A DNA stretch of 64,000 bases from contig NZ_BLVO01000013.1 in assembly GCF_013340285.1 (NCBI RefSeq), positions 169,574 to 233,573 of the forward strand. The letters are read 5' to 3'. The position numbers and the translations under genes are program-made. The DNA comes from Desulfovibrio subterraneus. GTDB taxonomy: Bacteria; Desulfobacterota; Desulfovibrionia; Desulfovibrionales; Desulfovibrionaceae. This document shows, in pieces, positions 16,992-26,184 of this stretch. Every line of letters starts with the position of its first letter. Within the stretch, counting starts at the first letter, position 1. The notes beneath the pieces are model-generated. The model worked only from the letters and a program-made list of their open reading frames with translations, did not search any database and was not told where the DNA came from.

Positions 16992-18347
16992 ATGGCTATC
17001 TCGTTGATAATGTGGGACGGCTTGTGGCTTGTAGCTGGAGCGTTAATCGGCGGAATACCGATGTTGAATGCGCTTGGAACGGATGCTGATCACGCCCGGC
17101 TGGTTACGGAATTCTCAGTGTTCTGTGGGGTGGTGCTCTTCGCCTCCGTGCTTGCCAACGCCTTTGTGTCCAAAAGGAAGAACTCCGAGAAGGAGTACGA
17201 TATCTTTTTCTCCACTGGCTTGCTTATGCTGATAGCAACAAGCATTTTGCTGATGCTGAATCAGACGGTTGGAATGTTCGGGCGTAATGCCCATCAGATG
17301 CTTGTGGTACTCTGCTGTTTCGGTTTGTTCCGCTGCGGAGTGGAGGTGTTGAGTCAGTATTGGCTGTATCTGCCTTTTCTCGCTCCTATGGTGCTCGTCA
17401 TCGGTAACGGCGCCCAGCTGAGTCAGGCCGAAGATTTGGTGCTGAGGAGCAATGGCCGTTTTCGCTTGAAGAAGGTGGTCGATTGTTCAGATCTTACCTG
17501 CGACCAGAACGGATTATATGCCATTACTAATGGCAAGCAATTGCATGAGTATCTTCGCAGGGAGCGTATCAACAAGGTTATCGTTTCCTTTTCGGAACGA
17601 CGTGGTGCTTTTCCCGTAGATGAAATTCTTCAGTGCCGAATGAGTGGTATTGAGGTGATTGATGCGGTTACATTCTATGAAAGCATGAACAAAAAGCTGT
17701 TCATAGAAAATATCACGCCAAGCTGGTTCATTTTCTCTTCGGGATTCAGAATTTCCACGATGCTCAGGTTCTTTAAGCGTTTGCTGGATATCGGCGGGGC
17801 TTTGTTCGGTCTTGTGGTTTGCCTGCCGCTGTTTCCCCTTGTTGCGCTACTCATTAAACTTGACTCATCGGGTCCTATCTTCTTCCGGCAGGTTCGTGTG
17901 GGCGAGGGTGACAGGTTGTTCACGATCTTCAAACTCCGTTCCATGCGACAGGATGCGGAAGTCGGCACGGGCGCGGTGTGGGCCAGCAAGGACGATCCGC
18001 GCATTACCAAGCTGGGTGCTTTTTTGCGCAAATCCCGTCTTGATGAATTGCCGCAGCTTATCAATGTGCTACGGGGCGAGATGAGTCTGGTCGGTCCGCG
18101 ACCGGAACGTCCGGAGTTCGTAAAGGATCTCAAGCAGGAAATACCGTTCTATTCCGAACGCCATTACATGAAGCCCGGTGTCACGGGTTGGGCGCAGGTT
18201 AGGTATCCCTATGGTGCATCGTTACAGGATGCCGTTGAGAAACTGCGATACGATCTATATTATATCAAGAATTACAGTTTGTTGTTCGATGTGTGGGTGA
18301 TATTGTTGACGATTGGCGTCGTGGTATTCCGAAAGGGGGCGAGATAA
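16992..18347 (+). CDS. XrtA-system undecaprenyl-phosphate sugar phosphotransferase (initiating)
   Basis: This 451-residue polyprenyl glycosylphosphotransferase starts repeat-unit synthesis by moving a sugar-1-phosphate onto undecaprenyl phosphate. Four or five N-terminal membrane helices (to about residue 130) precede a CoA-binding-like middle region. The WbaP-type catalytic domain (about 255-451) has KRLLDIGGALFGLVV, FKLRSMRQDAE, RKSRLDELPQL and VGPRPERPEF followed by KPGVTGWAQV. This architecture matches the PEP-CTERM-linked TIGR03013 group. A G-rich ribosome site (GGGGAGAAGGGGGG) precedes the ATG. The gene follows prsT by 31 bases and the next gene begins two bases after its stop. Confidence 0.92.
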   Translation: MAISLIMWDGLWLVAGALIGGIPMLNALGTDADHARLVTEFSVFCGVVLFASVLANAFVSKRKNSEKEYDIFFSTGLLMLIATSILLMLNQTVGMFGRNAHQMLVVLCCFGLFRCGVEVLSQYWLYLPFLAPMVLVIGNGAQLSQAEDLVLRSNGRFRLKKVVDCSDLTCDQNGLYAITNGKQLHEYLRRERINKVIVSFSERRGAFPVDEILQCRMSGIEVIDAVTFYESMNKKLFIENITPSWFIFSSGFRISTMLRFFKRLLDIGGALFGLVVCLPLFPLVALLIKLDSSGPIFFRQVRVGEGDRLFTIFKLRSMRQDAEVGTGAVWASKDDPRITKLGAFLRKSRLDELPQLINVLRGEMSLVGPRPERPEFVKDLKQEIPFYSERHYMKPGVTGWAQVRYPYGASLQDAVEKLRYDLYYIKNYSLLFDVWVILLTIGVVVFRKGAR

Positions 18348-18348
18348 T

Positions 18349-19158
18349 ATGAAAAATGCCTTTGTTACCATCATGTTCATTGTGGCAATGGCGGTGATTA
18401 CTGCTTCGGCCTATGCGGGCGAGTATAGACTTGGCTCGGGCGATTCACTTGCAATCAATGTGTGGGGAGAGCCTGATCTTACCGTGCAGGCAGCCATCCG
18501 GCCCGATGGTGTGATTACCATGCCCGGTGTGGGGGAAGTGAATGCGGCTGAAAAGACCCCCTCCGAATTGCAGAAAGTGCTTGTGGATAAGCTCAAGGCA
18601 TTGGTCCGCAACCCCATAGTCACAGTGACGGTTCTTACATTCCGTAATAATTCCGTAGTGGTTCACGGTCAGGGGGTGGAGCCCAAAGTGGTACCACTTG
18701 ATGGTCGTACAACCCTGCTCCAGCTTCTTTCATCCATTGCTCCAGGCAACACAGCAGACTTGAAGAATGCTTATGTTATGCGCAAGGACAAGAAGATTGT
18801 GGAAGGTTTCGAGCAGCTTTTCCTGCGTGGTGACACTTCCGGCGACATAGTGCTGGAGCCTGGCGACAGAGTATTCATTCCCTATCGCGAAGACCGTTTT
18901 GTATTTGTTCTTGGAGCGGTACAGGCTCCTCAGGCAATTCCCTTCTATGAGGGCGCAACCATCCTTGAGGTGATTTTGCAGGCAGGCGGTTTTGGGAAAT
19001 ATGCTGATGAGAATGATACTGTAATTGTCCGCAAGGTGGGAGGCAAAGTGTCTACCATCAAGGTTAAAGGTGAAGATCTGATAAAACGCGGTGACCTTGA
19101 ACAGAACGTGGGTCTGGTTGCTGGTGATTATGTAATTGTTCGTGAAGGTCTGTTCTAG
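18349..19158 (+). CDS. XrtA-system polysaccharide export protein (Wza-like)
   Basis: This 269-residue periplasmic/outer-membrane export protein begins with a Sec signal (MKNAFVTIMFIVAMAVITASAYA) without a lipobox cysteine. The Poly_export domain opens with YRLGSGDSLAINVWGEPDLT, followed by SLBB-type beta-grasp segments (VFVLGAVQAPQAIPFYEG, then ILQAGGFGKYAD). It resembles TIGR03027 proteins. It should form the periplasmic part of the export channel; lacking the Wza C-terminal helix, it may rely on the beta-barrel encoded at 23007. The ATG at 18349 is preferred over in-frame upstream codons inside the previous gene because the signal peptide begins there. Confidence 0.9.
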   Translation: MKNAFVTIMFIVAMAVITASAYAGEYRLGSGDSLAINVWGEPDLTVQAAIRPDGVITMPGVGEVNAAEKTPSELQKVLVDKLKALVRNPIVTVTVLTFRNNSVVVHGQGVEPKVVPLDGRTTLLQLLSSIAPGNTADLKNAYVMRKDKKIVEGFEQLFLRGDTSGDIVLEPGDRVFIPYREDRFVFVLGAVQAPQAIPFYEGATILEVILQAGGFGKYADENDTVIVRKVGGKVSTIKVKGEDLIKRGDLEQNVGLVAGDYVIVREGLF

Positions 19159-19174
19159 GAGTTGGTGAATCGCA

Positions 19175-20671
19175 ATGCAGGGGCTTGACCACAGTCGGCT
19201 GGTAGCTAAGCGCATCGCTAAGCTGTTCATGGACAGGATTGTTCTTATTTCGGTGATCCTTTTTGTCTCTGTCTTGGGTGCGGCCATTCTCAGTTATTCG
19301 CTGCCCAAACGCTATGAGGCCAAAGGTACGGTGTATATAGAGCAAAGTGTTATCAATGATCTGGTTCGAGGCATTGCCATTACGCCATCCATGTCTGCGA
19401 AGATCAAGGTGCTCAAGGTGACCATGCTAAGCAGAGCCATGCTCCTTGCTGTCATCCGTGAACTGGATATGGATCTGGACGCCAGTTCCGAGCCTGCCGT
19501 GGACGCACTGATTGATATAGTGCGGAATAAGGTGGATATATCTCTCAATGAAAGCAAGGGGCTTTTCTTCATTTCATATGAAGATGAGAATCCGGCCCGA
19601 GCACGAGACTTCGTAAATACGTTGATCCGGCGCTATATTGAGGAAAGTACGACCTCCAAGCGTGAAGAAGCCTTTGAGGCAACGCGTTTTCTGGCTGATC
19701 AGATTGAGCTGTTCCGCAAGCGTATAGAGCAGGCGCAGGTTGATATTGACGACTATCTTTCCCGAAATGGCAAGGCTCTCAATACTAACGAGCAGATTCT
19801 CCGCCAAGAAATAGAAATGGCGGAGGCCAAGCTGCAGGGATTGCGTATTCGCAAGAACGAACTGATGGCTAAACGTAGTCTGCTGTTGCGGAATACACCG
19901 CTCAGGAAGCGTCTTGAAGATCTTGAAACGGCTCGGGCTTCCCTGCTGGTGAGCTACACTGAGAATCATCCCAATGTGCGCCGTGTTCAGGAAGAGATTT
20001 CAGCGGTTAAGCATGAAATATCGCGAAGCGGCGAAAGTGAGAAACGGGCAGTATATGGCACGTCGGAATATCAGGAAGCCAAGGTTGAGCTGGAAGCCAT
20101 TGCGCAGATGGAACACGAGCGTGAGGAACAGATAGAAGATAGCACCGACCAGCTCAGGCGTATTCCTGCCATGCGCTCGGAATTACAGGAGTTGGAGCGC
20201 AAGAAGAAGAAGGAAAGCATTATCTACGAGCAACTTGTGGCGCGCTATGGTCAGTCGGAAGTTTCCAAACAGATGGAGCTTCAAGACAAGGCTGTGAGCT
20301 TCAGGGTGATCGATCCGGCAACCTTGCCGGCGCATCCTGTCAGTCCCAACAGGGTGCTGATACTTCTCGCCGGGTTCTTTCTGGGTATCGGTGGCGGATT
20401 GGGACTGGTGTTGCTGCTCGACTTCTTTGACGGAAGAGTCAAAGCCTATCATGAGTTGGAGCGTTTTGGCATCCCTATCATGGTAGTGGTCCCTGACATA
20501 GACAGTCTTCAGAACGACACAGGCTTATTTAGAGGGCACTGGCGCATGCTCGCCACCCTTGGTGTATTTACCCTCCTGTTTCTGGGAATGGTGACTATTG
20601 AGGCGCGCAGGCTTTCATACATTGAAGATGCGTTAAACACGCTTGTTCAAGCTGTTTCGAGCATTGTCTAG
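19175..20671 (+). CDS. XrtA-system chain-length determinant (Wzz-like co-polymerase)
   Basis: This 498-residue inner-membrane protein has membrane helices near residues 25-45 and 385-405 flanking a long periplasmic coiled-coil region (about 150-340; FRKRIEQAQVDIDDYLS, LDFFDGR after the second helix), and a third hydrophobic segment near 445-470. The proline-rich ATLPAHPVSPNR motif before the second helix is typical of polysaccharide co-polymerases. It corresponds to TIGR03007. It sets polymer length and couples to the separate tyrosine kinase that follows 15 bases downstream. The ATG is the only well-placed start; AGGAG lies 13 bases upstream, an unusually long spacing. Confidence 0.9.
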   Translation: MQGLDHSRLVAKRIAKLFMDRIVLISVILFVSVLGAAILSYSLPKRYEAKGTVYIEQSVINDLVRGIAITPSMSAKIKVLKVTMLSRAMLLAVIRELDMDLDASSEPAVDALIDIVRNKVDISLNESKGLFFISYEDENPARARDFVNTLIRRYIEESTTSKREEAFEATRFLADQIELFRKRIEQAQVDIDDYLSRNGKALNTNEQILRQEIEMAEAKLQGLRIRKNELMAKRSLLLRNTPLRKRLEDLETARASLLVSYTENHPNVRRVQEEISAVKHEISRSGESEKRAVYGTSEYQEAKVELEAIAQMEHEREEQIEDSTDQLRRIPAMRSELQELERKKKKESIIYEQLVARYGQSEVSKQMELQDKAVSFRVIDPATLPAHPVSPNRVLILLAGFFLGIGGGLGLVLLLDFFDGRVKAYHELERFGIPIMVVVPDIDSLQNDTGLFRGHWRMLATLGVFTLLFLGMVTIEARRLSYIEDALNTLVQAVSSIV

Positions 20672-20686
20672 CGGAGGGGGTCTATC

Positions 20687-21643
20687 ATGAGTAGGATTGA
20701 GCGAGCCCTTGAAAGGGCGCAGAGTCTGCAAGCTTCTGGAAAGTCTGCAATGGAAGAAGGCTCCAAGCCTTCCATTTTGGAACGGGCAGCAGGTGTTGCT
20801 TCGGAGCGGAGCAGGCAAAACGAGGTGGTACAGAACAATGCACCGGTGGTGTCTCCTGCTGCAGTATCAGACATTCAGCCCGGCAAGGGGGCAAAGCATG
20901 TTGCGCCCCCCCCGAATATGTTCGGCACCTCTACGTTGGTGCGCCAAACTCCGATCACGGATTCTTCCAAGATTGTTGCTGCACAGGGGTTGTACTCTCC
21001 TGCTAGTGAAGAATACCGCAAGCTCAAGGAGCAGCTGGTTAAGCTGACCAGTACAAAAGGGTATAAAAACACAATACTGGTTACGAGTTCCACCGTGGGT
21101 GAAGGAAAGAGTATTACCTCGGTGAACCTTGCTGTCAGTCTTGCCATGGAGTTTGACCATACAGTGTTGCTGATAGACGCCGATATCCGGCGTCCCACCT
21201 GTCATACCTATTTCAATTGCGGTGTCACTCCCGGTCTTGCAGAGTGTCTGTTGGACGGCGTGGAAATGAAGGATGCGCTGGTACCCACGGGTATTGGGCG
21301 CCTGAGCTTTCTTCCTGCTGGAAGGCCCGTGGATAATCCGGTGGAAGTCTTGAGTTCTTCACTCATGCGTGATTTTATTGCTGAAATCAGGCATAGATAT
21401 CCTGACCGCTATGTCATTATCGACACTGCACCGGTTCTTCCCTTTGCCGAGGCACGGACATTGAGCCGTTTTGTGGATGGGACCCTTCTTGTGGTTCGTG
21501 AAAGGGCGGTATCCGTGAACGATGTGCAGGAAACGCTTCAGGCGCTCAATGGTTCAAAAATATTGGGTATCGTCTACAACGGTGCTGCCAAGACCAGCTC
21601 GCATGGCTCCTACTATGCTTATAGTTACGGTCACCAGATGTAG
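20687..21643 (+). CDS. XrtA-associated tyrosine autokinase (BY-kinase)
   Basis: This 318-residue cytoplasmic kinase has an N-terminal linker of about 110 residues, then Walker A (TSSTVGEGKSITSVN), Walker A' (VLLIDADIRRP) and Walker B (YVIIDTAPV). Its short tyrosine cluster at the C-terminus (SYYAYSYGHQM) is the usual autophosphorylation site of BY-kinases. It matches TIGR03018 and would phosphorylate itself in cycles to drive polymer assembly with the Wzz-like partner. GGAGGGGG lies before the ATG. Eight consecutive Cs (20906-20913) lie in the linker coding sequence. Confidence 0.92.
   Translation: MSRIERALERAQSLQASGKSAMEEGSKPSILERAAGVASERSRQNEVVQNNAPVVSPAAVSDIQPGKGAKHVAPPPNMFGTSTLVRQTPITDSSKIVAAQGLYSPASEEYRKLKEQLVKLTSTKGYKNTILVTSSTVGEGKSITSVNLAVSLAMEFDHTVLLIDADIRRPTCHTYFNCGVTPGLAECLLDGVEMKDALVPTGIGRLSFLPAGRPVDNPVEVLSSSLMRDFIAEIRHRYPDRYVIIDTAPVLPFAEARTLSRFVDGTLLVVRERAVSVNDVQETLQALNGSKILGIVYNGAAKTSSHGSYYAYSYGHQM
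20906..20913 (+). repeat. C8 homopolymer in the tyrosine kinase gene
   Basis: Eight consecutive Cs in the VAPPPNMFG codons, upstream of the ATP-binding motifs, so a slip would abolish the kinase. Confidence 0.9.
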
Positions 21644-21656
21644 AAGGGGTTAGAGC

Positions 21657-22889
21657 GTGTATTCTCAATACTTCGGACTGCGCGAAAAGCCTTTTGAGCT
21701 GCTACCTAATCCCGGCTTTCTGTATCCCAGCAAGGTGCACAGAAAAGCGTTGGCGTATCTGGAGTACGGACTGCGGGAGCGTTCCGGTTTTATTTTGCTG
21801 ACCGGTGAGGTCGGGTCGGGCAAGACGACGATAATCCGTAATCTGCTTAAGCGGGACCTGCGTAAAACTGTTCTTTCCAAAGTGTTTAATACGCGGGTGG
21901 ATTCCAGACAGCTTATTGCCATGATAAATGACGATTTCGGTCTTGAGGTGGACGGAAGAGATAAAGTGACAATGCTGCGTGAATTAAACGAGTTTTTGAT
22001 TGATCAGTTTGCAGCGGGCAACAAGGCGGTGCTGATCATTGACGAAGCGCAGAATCTTACTTCCGAATTGCTTGAAGAAGTGCGTATGCTCTCCAATCTG
22101 GAGACGGATAACGCTAAATTGCTCCAGATTATACTAGTGGGCCAGCCGGAGTTGAAGCAAACGCTTAGTTCTCCTTCGTTGCGGCAGTTGAGACAGCGCA
22201 TTTTGGTGCAGACTCATCTTGCGCCACTGACCGAGGACGAGGTGGCTGAGTACGTTCTCTATAGACTTGAACGCGCGGGCAACCGTTCTGCGGTGCAGTG
22301 GGGCGAGGGGGCTCTGCAAGAAGTGCATGCAACTTCTCAGGGGATTCCGCGGCTTATCAATATTCTTTGTGACTATCTGTTGCTGGATGCCTTCTCTGAC
22401 GAGCGCATGAGTATAGGGTTGGAGAATGTCCGCAGTGTGGTGGATGAAATTGATTTCCGGCAGCTGTATTTTCCGGGTCCGGAAGAAGATCGGGCTGTTG
22501 TTTCCGCAGATGGCGCAGGGCAGGGCGGCGGTGTGAGTAATCCTGAACGTACTTTGTCCGAGAATTGGAATAGTAACGGCGGTGACAAAACCGCGAACGG
22601 GCGCTCTCGCGAAGTGGTTCATAGAATGATGAAAATGCTGCGTGACATGCAGCAGCGGCTGGATGCGCTCGAGACCAATACTCCTCATGTGGATGAAGGA
22701 GATATTCTGGAAATGAGCGAACGTTTGCAGAAGCTCGAGCAGTACTGCGAAGAATCCGCTATGCAGCTCGGCCGTCTCAGCCTGGCACTTCCGCGGCTGG
22801 AAGCCCGAATGAGTGAAAAAGTGCCAGTGCTGCCTGAGAAAGAGAAAGTAGAACAGCGCGGTTGGTTCAGAAAAATGTGGGGGGCGTGA
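21657..22889 (+). CDS. XrtA-associated AAA+ ATPase (ExeA/GspA-like)
   Basis: This 410-residue protein begins MYSQYFGLREKPFELLPNP, the standard start of ExeA-type ATPases. Walker A is GEVGSGKTT near residues 50-58, Walker B is AVLIIDEAQNL near 123, and a sensor region reads QRILVQTHLAPL. Residues 280-410 are a low-complexity linker and a coiled coil with a basic, aromatic end (RGWFRKMWGA). It matches TIGR03015. Such ATPases power assembly of envelope channels; here it probably works with the export complex. A GTG start is used, with AAGGGG about eight bases upstream. Confidence 0.9.
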   Translation: MYSQYFGLREKPFELLPNPGFLYPSKVHRKALAYLEYGLRERSGFILLTGEVGSGKTTIIRNLLKRDLRKTVLSKVFNTRVDSRQLIAMINDDFGLEVDGRDKVTMLRELNEFLIDQFAAGNKAVLIIDEAQNLTSELLEEVRMLSNLETDNAKLLQIILVGQPELKQTLSSPSLRQLRQRILVQTHLAPLTEDEVAEYVLYRLERAGNRSAVQWGEGALQEVHATSQGIPRLINILCDYLLLDAFSDERMSIGLENVRSVVDEIDFRQLYFPGPEEDRAVVSADGAGQGGGVSNPERTLSENWNSNGGDKTANGRSREVVHRMMKMLRDMQQRLDALETNTPHVDEGDILEMSERLQKLEQYCEESAMQLGRLSLALPRLEARMSEKVPVLPEKEKVEQRGWFRKMWGA

Positions 22890-22911
22890 CGACTCTGTCA
22901 GTATCTTGCGT

Positions 22912-22940
22912 TTGACCTGAACTTTACAATGGTTTAATGT
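22912..22940 (+). promoter_or_regulatory. possible internal sigma-70 promoter
   Basis: TTGACC (22912-22917) and TAATGT (22935-22940) are spaced by 17 bases in the 117-base gap before the beta-barrel gene, the largest gap in this part of the operon. It may give basal expression of exosortase and regulator genes. Confidence 0.4.
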
Positions 22941-23006
22941 CCCGTGTAATTTGGGAAGGATTGTATTGTAAAGAAATGTTACACGTCGAACTCTTTGGAT
23001 ACTGAT

Positions 23007-24260
23007 ATGTTGTTACCGAGATTACTCATACTTTTTTGCACGTTGTGCCTGCTGGTTTCTCAGGCTTTTGCCGGAGAGTTGTCTGTTAAGCCGGGCATTG
23101 GTGTTTCTGAGGAATACACAGATAACGTGGATGAAACTCCAGATGGCAAGACGGATTTTATTTCTCATATTAATCCGTCCATGGAATTGGAGTACGACGG
23201 GCCTCGTTTGCAGACATCACTTTCTTATGACGGCGATTATCAGGTGTTTGCATCCGGTAAGAATACCGACCTGATTCATAACCTCGGCATGGAATCGCTT
23301 GCCACGCTCGTGCAGGACAGATTGTTCATCGAGGTTACCGAGGATTACGAGTCGGTATATCTGGACAGTACCCGCGGCGAGGTTGTGGAAGACGAAACAG
23401 GGAACAGCCGTGTTGACAGAAACACCTTTGGTATTTCTCCCTATGCTGTATTTGACGTCTCCGATCAGGGCTTACTGACTCTCGGCTACAAGTTTTTGGA
23501 TACCCGGTATCTTTCGGGTGACGAAGGCTCTGATAAGATGGAGCACAAGGGGTATACCTCCTTTGATTACAACTTGACGGAGCGTCTTGGACTGCTTTCC
23601 GGCTATAGCCTGACAACGCAGGAAGAGGAAAACAAGACCGGGTTGATGCGTCACAACACCTATGTTGGTGCCCGTTACGCTTTTTCCGAGACTTTTGATG
23701 TGAGCGCCCGCGTGGGAGCAGACTATACAGAGTTTAATAGCGGCGGCGATGCCGTGGACCCTTTCTGGCAGGTTGAAGCAAGTAAACGTTTTTCCAGACT
23801 GACCCTAACGCTGGCGTCTGAAACTGCCTTTACTTCGGACCCGGATACGGAAGGGGATCTGAGAACCATCAGTTACTCCGCCAAAGCGGACTGGGATCTT
23901 GATCGTACTAAACTACGCGGTGGGTTGAGATACTCGGAGTCTGATCAAGGGGGAGGGGCACGGTCCAGAGAGAGCAAGGATTCTTCCGGCGAGGAAAGCA
24001 CCTCCTTCTCTCCCAGCATCGGTGCTAGTCATGAACTGACGGACAGGCTGACCCTTGATGCGGATGCCCGTATGGTTTTTCAGGATAAGAATGGTGACTA
24101 CATTCAGCGCATGTACGCCAGCACAGGGCTCTCATATCTGTTTACCGAGGATGTAAGTTCTTTTCTGAAATACAAGTTCAAGGATTCTTACTCAGGCACG
24201 AGTGAGGATAGCAACTACAGCGTGAACCGCGTTGAGGTGGGAGTGGAGGTCAAGTTCTAA
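23007..24260 (+). CDS. PEP-CTERM-system outer-membrane beta-barrel protein
   Basis: This 417-residue protein has a Sec signal (MLLPRLLILFCTLCLLVSQAFA). It then shows alternating polar/hydrophobic strands typical of an outer-membrane barrel, ending in VNRVEVGVEVKF with the C-terminal aromatic residue used for barrel insertion. It matches the TIGR03016 group of XrtA loci. It may be the outer-membrane pore of the polysaccharide export machine. The ATG at 23007 is chosen because the signal peptide starts there; a TTG four codons upstream is the only alternative. Confidence 0.85.
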   Translation: MLLPRLLILFCTLCLLVSQAFAGELSVKPGIGVSEEYTDNVDETPDGKTDFISHINPSMELEYDGPRLQTSLSYDGDYQVFASGKNTDLIHNLGMESLATLVQDRLFIEVTEDYESVYLDSTRGEVVEDETGNSRVDRNTFGISPYAVFDVSDQGLLTLGYKFLDTRYLSGDEGSDKMEHKGYTSFDYNLTERLGLLSGYSLTTQEEENKTGLMRHNTYVGARYAFSETFDVSARVGADYTEFNSGGDAVDPFWQVEASKRFSRLTLTLASETAFTSDPDTEGDLRTISYSAKADWDLDRTKLRGGLRYSESDQGGGARSRESKDSSGEESTSFSPSIGASHELTDRLTLDADARMVFQDKNGDYIQRMYASTGLSYLFTEDVSSFLKYKFKDSYSGTSEDSNYSVNRVEVGVEVKF

Positions 24261-24269
24261 ACCTTCTGT

Positions 24270-24291
24270 CTCCTGCGCGGTTTCGCAGGAG
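24270..24291 (+). promoter_or_regulatory. hairpin covering the ribosome site of the deacetylase gene
   Basis: CTCCTGCG (24270-24277) pairs with CGCAGGAG (24284-24291); the AGGAG is the ribosome site for the ATG at 24302. There is no T run, so it is more likely translational control or an mRNA-end stabiliser than a terminator. Confidence 0.5.
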
Positions 24292-24301
24292 GATGGGGGG
24301 C

Positions 24302-25327
24302 ATGGAACAGGAGAACTTCTCAAGAACGGGACGGGACCGTTCTCACTTAGCATCGCAGCACATAGCCTTTGCTGCGCAGGCCGGTTCTGCAGGTCTTGTT
24401 AACGCGCTCACCGTTGATGTGGAAGACTACTTTCATGTCAGCGCATTCGAGGGCGTCATTTCTCCATCAGACTGGGACTCCATGCCGCACCGCGTGGTGG
24501 GTAACACCATGCGGGTTCTTGAACTTTTTGCTGAATATCGAGTTCGAGGAACATTTTTTGTGCTCGGCTGGGTGGCCGAAAAGTATCCCTTCCTTGTCCG
24601 TCATATTGCGGATGCCGGCCACGAGATAGCCAGCCATGGCTGCTCACACCGCAGACTCCATCATCTTAATCGTAACGAAGTGCGCGAAGAGTTGTATCGA
24701 TCCCGCGTTATGCTGGAAGATATGACCGGAACGCCTGTCGAAGGGTATCGCGCTCCAAGTTGGTCAATCTGTTCCTCAACCCTGTGGGTACTCGATGAGC
24801 TGATTGAACAGGGCTACCGTTACGATTCCAGCATTTTCCCTATCTATCACGATTTATACGGTATTCCTGATGCTCCTCGGCTGCCGTATGTCATCCGTCG
24901 CGAAGGCGGGACGCTGCTTGAGTTTCCGCCCACCACTTATCGGTTTTCCATTGCGGGATGTCGATGGAACTTTCCCATTGCTGGTGGCGGCTATCTGCGG
25001 CTTTTGCATCCGCAGATGGTGCAGCGTGGCATTCGTCACGTCAACTTGCGTGAAGGCACGCCTGCTGTGTTGTATTTTCATCCTTGGGAGATTGATCCGA
25101 AGCAGCCGCGGGTGGGGGTACGGGGCAAGTCACGGTTCCGGCACTATCTCAATCTGGACAAGATGGAGGGCCGTCTGCGCTATCTATTGGTTCGTAACCG
25201 TTTCTCGAGCATGTGTGATGTCCTGCAACAGACAGATAGGGATATAGTTGTCGATGATCCACCTTCCGGATTGGAAGCAACACTCCATGGCACATCAGAT
25301 GCAACGTTGCAACAGGGGGAGAAGTAG
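24302..25327 (+). CDS. XrtA-system polysaccharide deacetylase (CE4/NodB)
   Basis: This 341-residue enzyme has a NodB fold: TVDVEDYFH (catalytic aspartates) near residue 40, GTFFVLGWVAEKYP, ASHGCSH (metal-binding histidines) and GYRAPSWS. It matches TIGR03006. It would remove N- or O-acetyl groups from the exopolysaccharide. No signal peptide is visible, so it may act in the cytoplasm or leave by another route. The second ATG (24302) has AGGAGG nine bases upstream; the first, at 24293, abuts it. The stop lies two bases before the exosortase ATG. Confidence 0.9.
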   Translation: MEQENFSRTGRDRSHLASQHIAFAAQAGSAGLVNALTVDVEDYFHVSAFEGVISPSDWDSMPHRVVGNTMRVLELFAEYRVRGTFFVLGWVAEKYPFLVRHIADAGHEIASHGCSHRRLHHLNRNEVREELYRSRVMLEDMTGTPVEGYRAPSWSICSSTLWVLDELIEQGYRYDSSIFPIYHDLYGIPDAPRLPYVIRREGGTLLEFPPTTYRFSIAGCRWNFPIAGGGYLRLLHPQMVQRGIRHVNLREGTPAVLYFHPWEIDPKQPRVGVRGKSRFRHYLNLDKMEGRLRYLLVRNRFSSMCDVLQQTDRDIVVDDPPSGLEATLHGTSDATLQQGEK

Positions 25328-25329
25328 CG

Positions 25330-26184
25330 ATGAGAGGAATAAGTGTGGCTGCACGGCATGAGTATTCTTGGGTGCTGCTTCCGTTGCTGGCTATGGTCTT
25401 TATGTATTTTGGCATAGTCGGCGGTATGGTTGATGACTGGATCAACGACGAGAATTACTCGCACGGATTCATGATTCCCGGAATAGCGGCTTTTTTCCTT
25501 TGGCGTTCGCGCAATGAGTTGGCAGCCTGCCCTTCGGCACCATCGTATTGGGGGCTGCTTCCCCTCCTGCTTGGCGGAACCATGTATCTGGCAGGTACCG
25601 TGGTGCAGGAGTATTTTCTCATGCGATCTTCACTTATCGTTATTCTTACCGGGACTATCTGGCTTCTGCTCGGTTTTCGCATGTTGAGACTAATGGCTTT
25701 GCCTGTGGGGTATTTAATCTTCATGGTGCCTTTGCCTTACACTGTTTATAACTCTATGGCATTTCCCCTCAAACTGTTCGTCACCCGTGTGTCGGTTTAT
25801 CTGCTAAAACTGACCGGGTTACCTGTGATGCGTGAGGGCAATGTGATCATTTTTCCCAACATTACGCTTGAAGTGGTTGAAGCGTGCAGTGGTATGCGGT
25901 CTCTCGTCAGTCTTGTGGCCATGGGCGTGGCCTATGCCTTTATTGCCTTGAAGCACCCTTGGCAAAGGGTGTTGTTAGTGCTGGGGACTGTTCCTATTGC
26001 CGTGGCGAGCAATGTGCTGCGTGTGTACGGAACCGGGGTGTTGTCCAGATACTATGGTGCGGCTGCGGCAGAGGGCTTTTTCCATGAATTTGCCGGAATA
26101 GCCGTTTTTCTTGTGGCGTTGGCCGGACTTATTCTCTTCGGTACCCTTCTGAATGTTGTGGGGAGGCGTATTCATGCGAAATAG
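25330..26184 (+). CDS. xrtA: exosortase A
   Basis: This 284-residue polytopic inner-membrane transpeptidase has about eight helices. The catalytic triad is visible in order: Cys186 in EACSGMRS, Arg231 in NVLRVYG and His252 in GFFHEFAG. It cuts PEP-CTERM proteins after export, and the two cargo genes at 8765 and 57315 carry matching signals. The domain is not fused to EpsI, which is a separate overlapping gene (11-base overlap); both fused and split forms occur in the family. Expression is expected with the polysaccharide genes, in line with the known link between sorting and exopolysaccharide. Confidence 0.95.
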   Translation: MRGISVAARHEYSWVLLPLLAMVFMYFGIVGGMVDDWINDENYSHGFMIPGIAAFFLWRSRNELAACPSAPSYWGLLPLLLGGTMYLAGTVVQEYFLMRSSLIVILTGTIWLLLGFRMLRLMALPVGYLIFMVPLPYTVYNSMAFPLKLFVTRVSVYLLKLTGLPVMREGNVIIFPNITLEVVEACSGMRSLVSLVAMGVAYAFIALKHPWQRVLLVLGTVPIAVASNVLRVYGTGVLSRYYGAAAAEGFFHEFAGIAVFLVALAGLILFGTLLNVVGRRIHAK

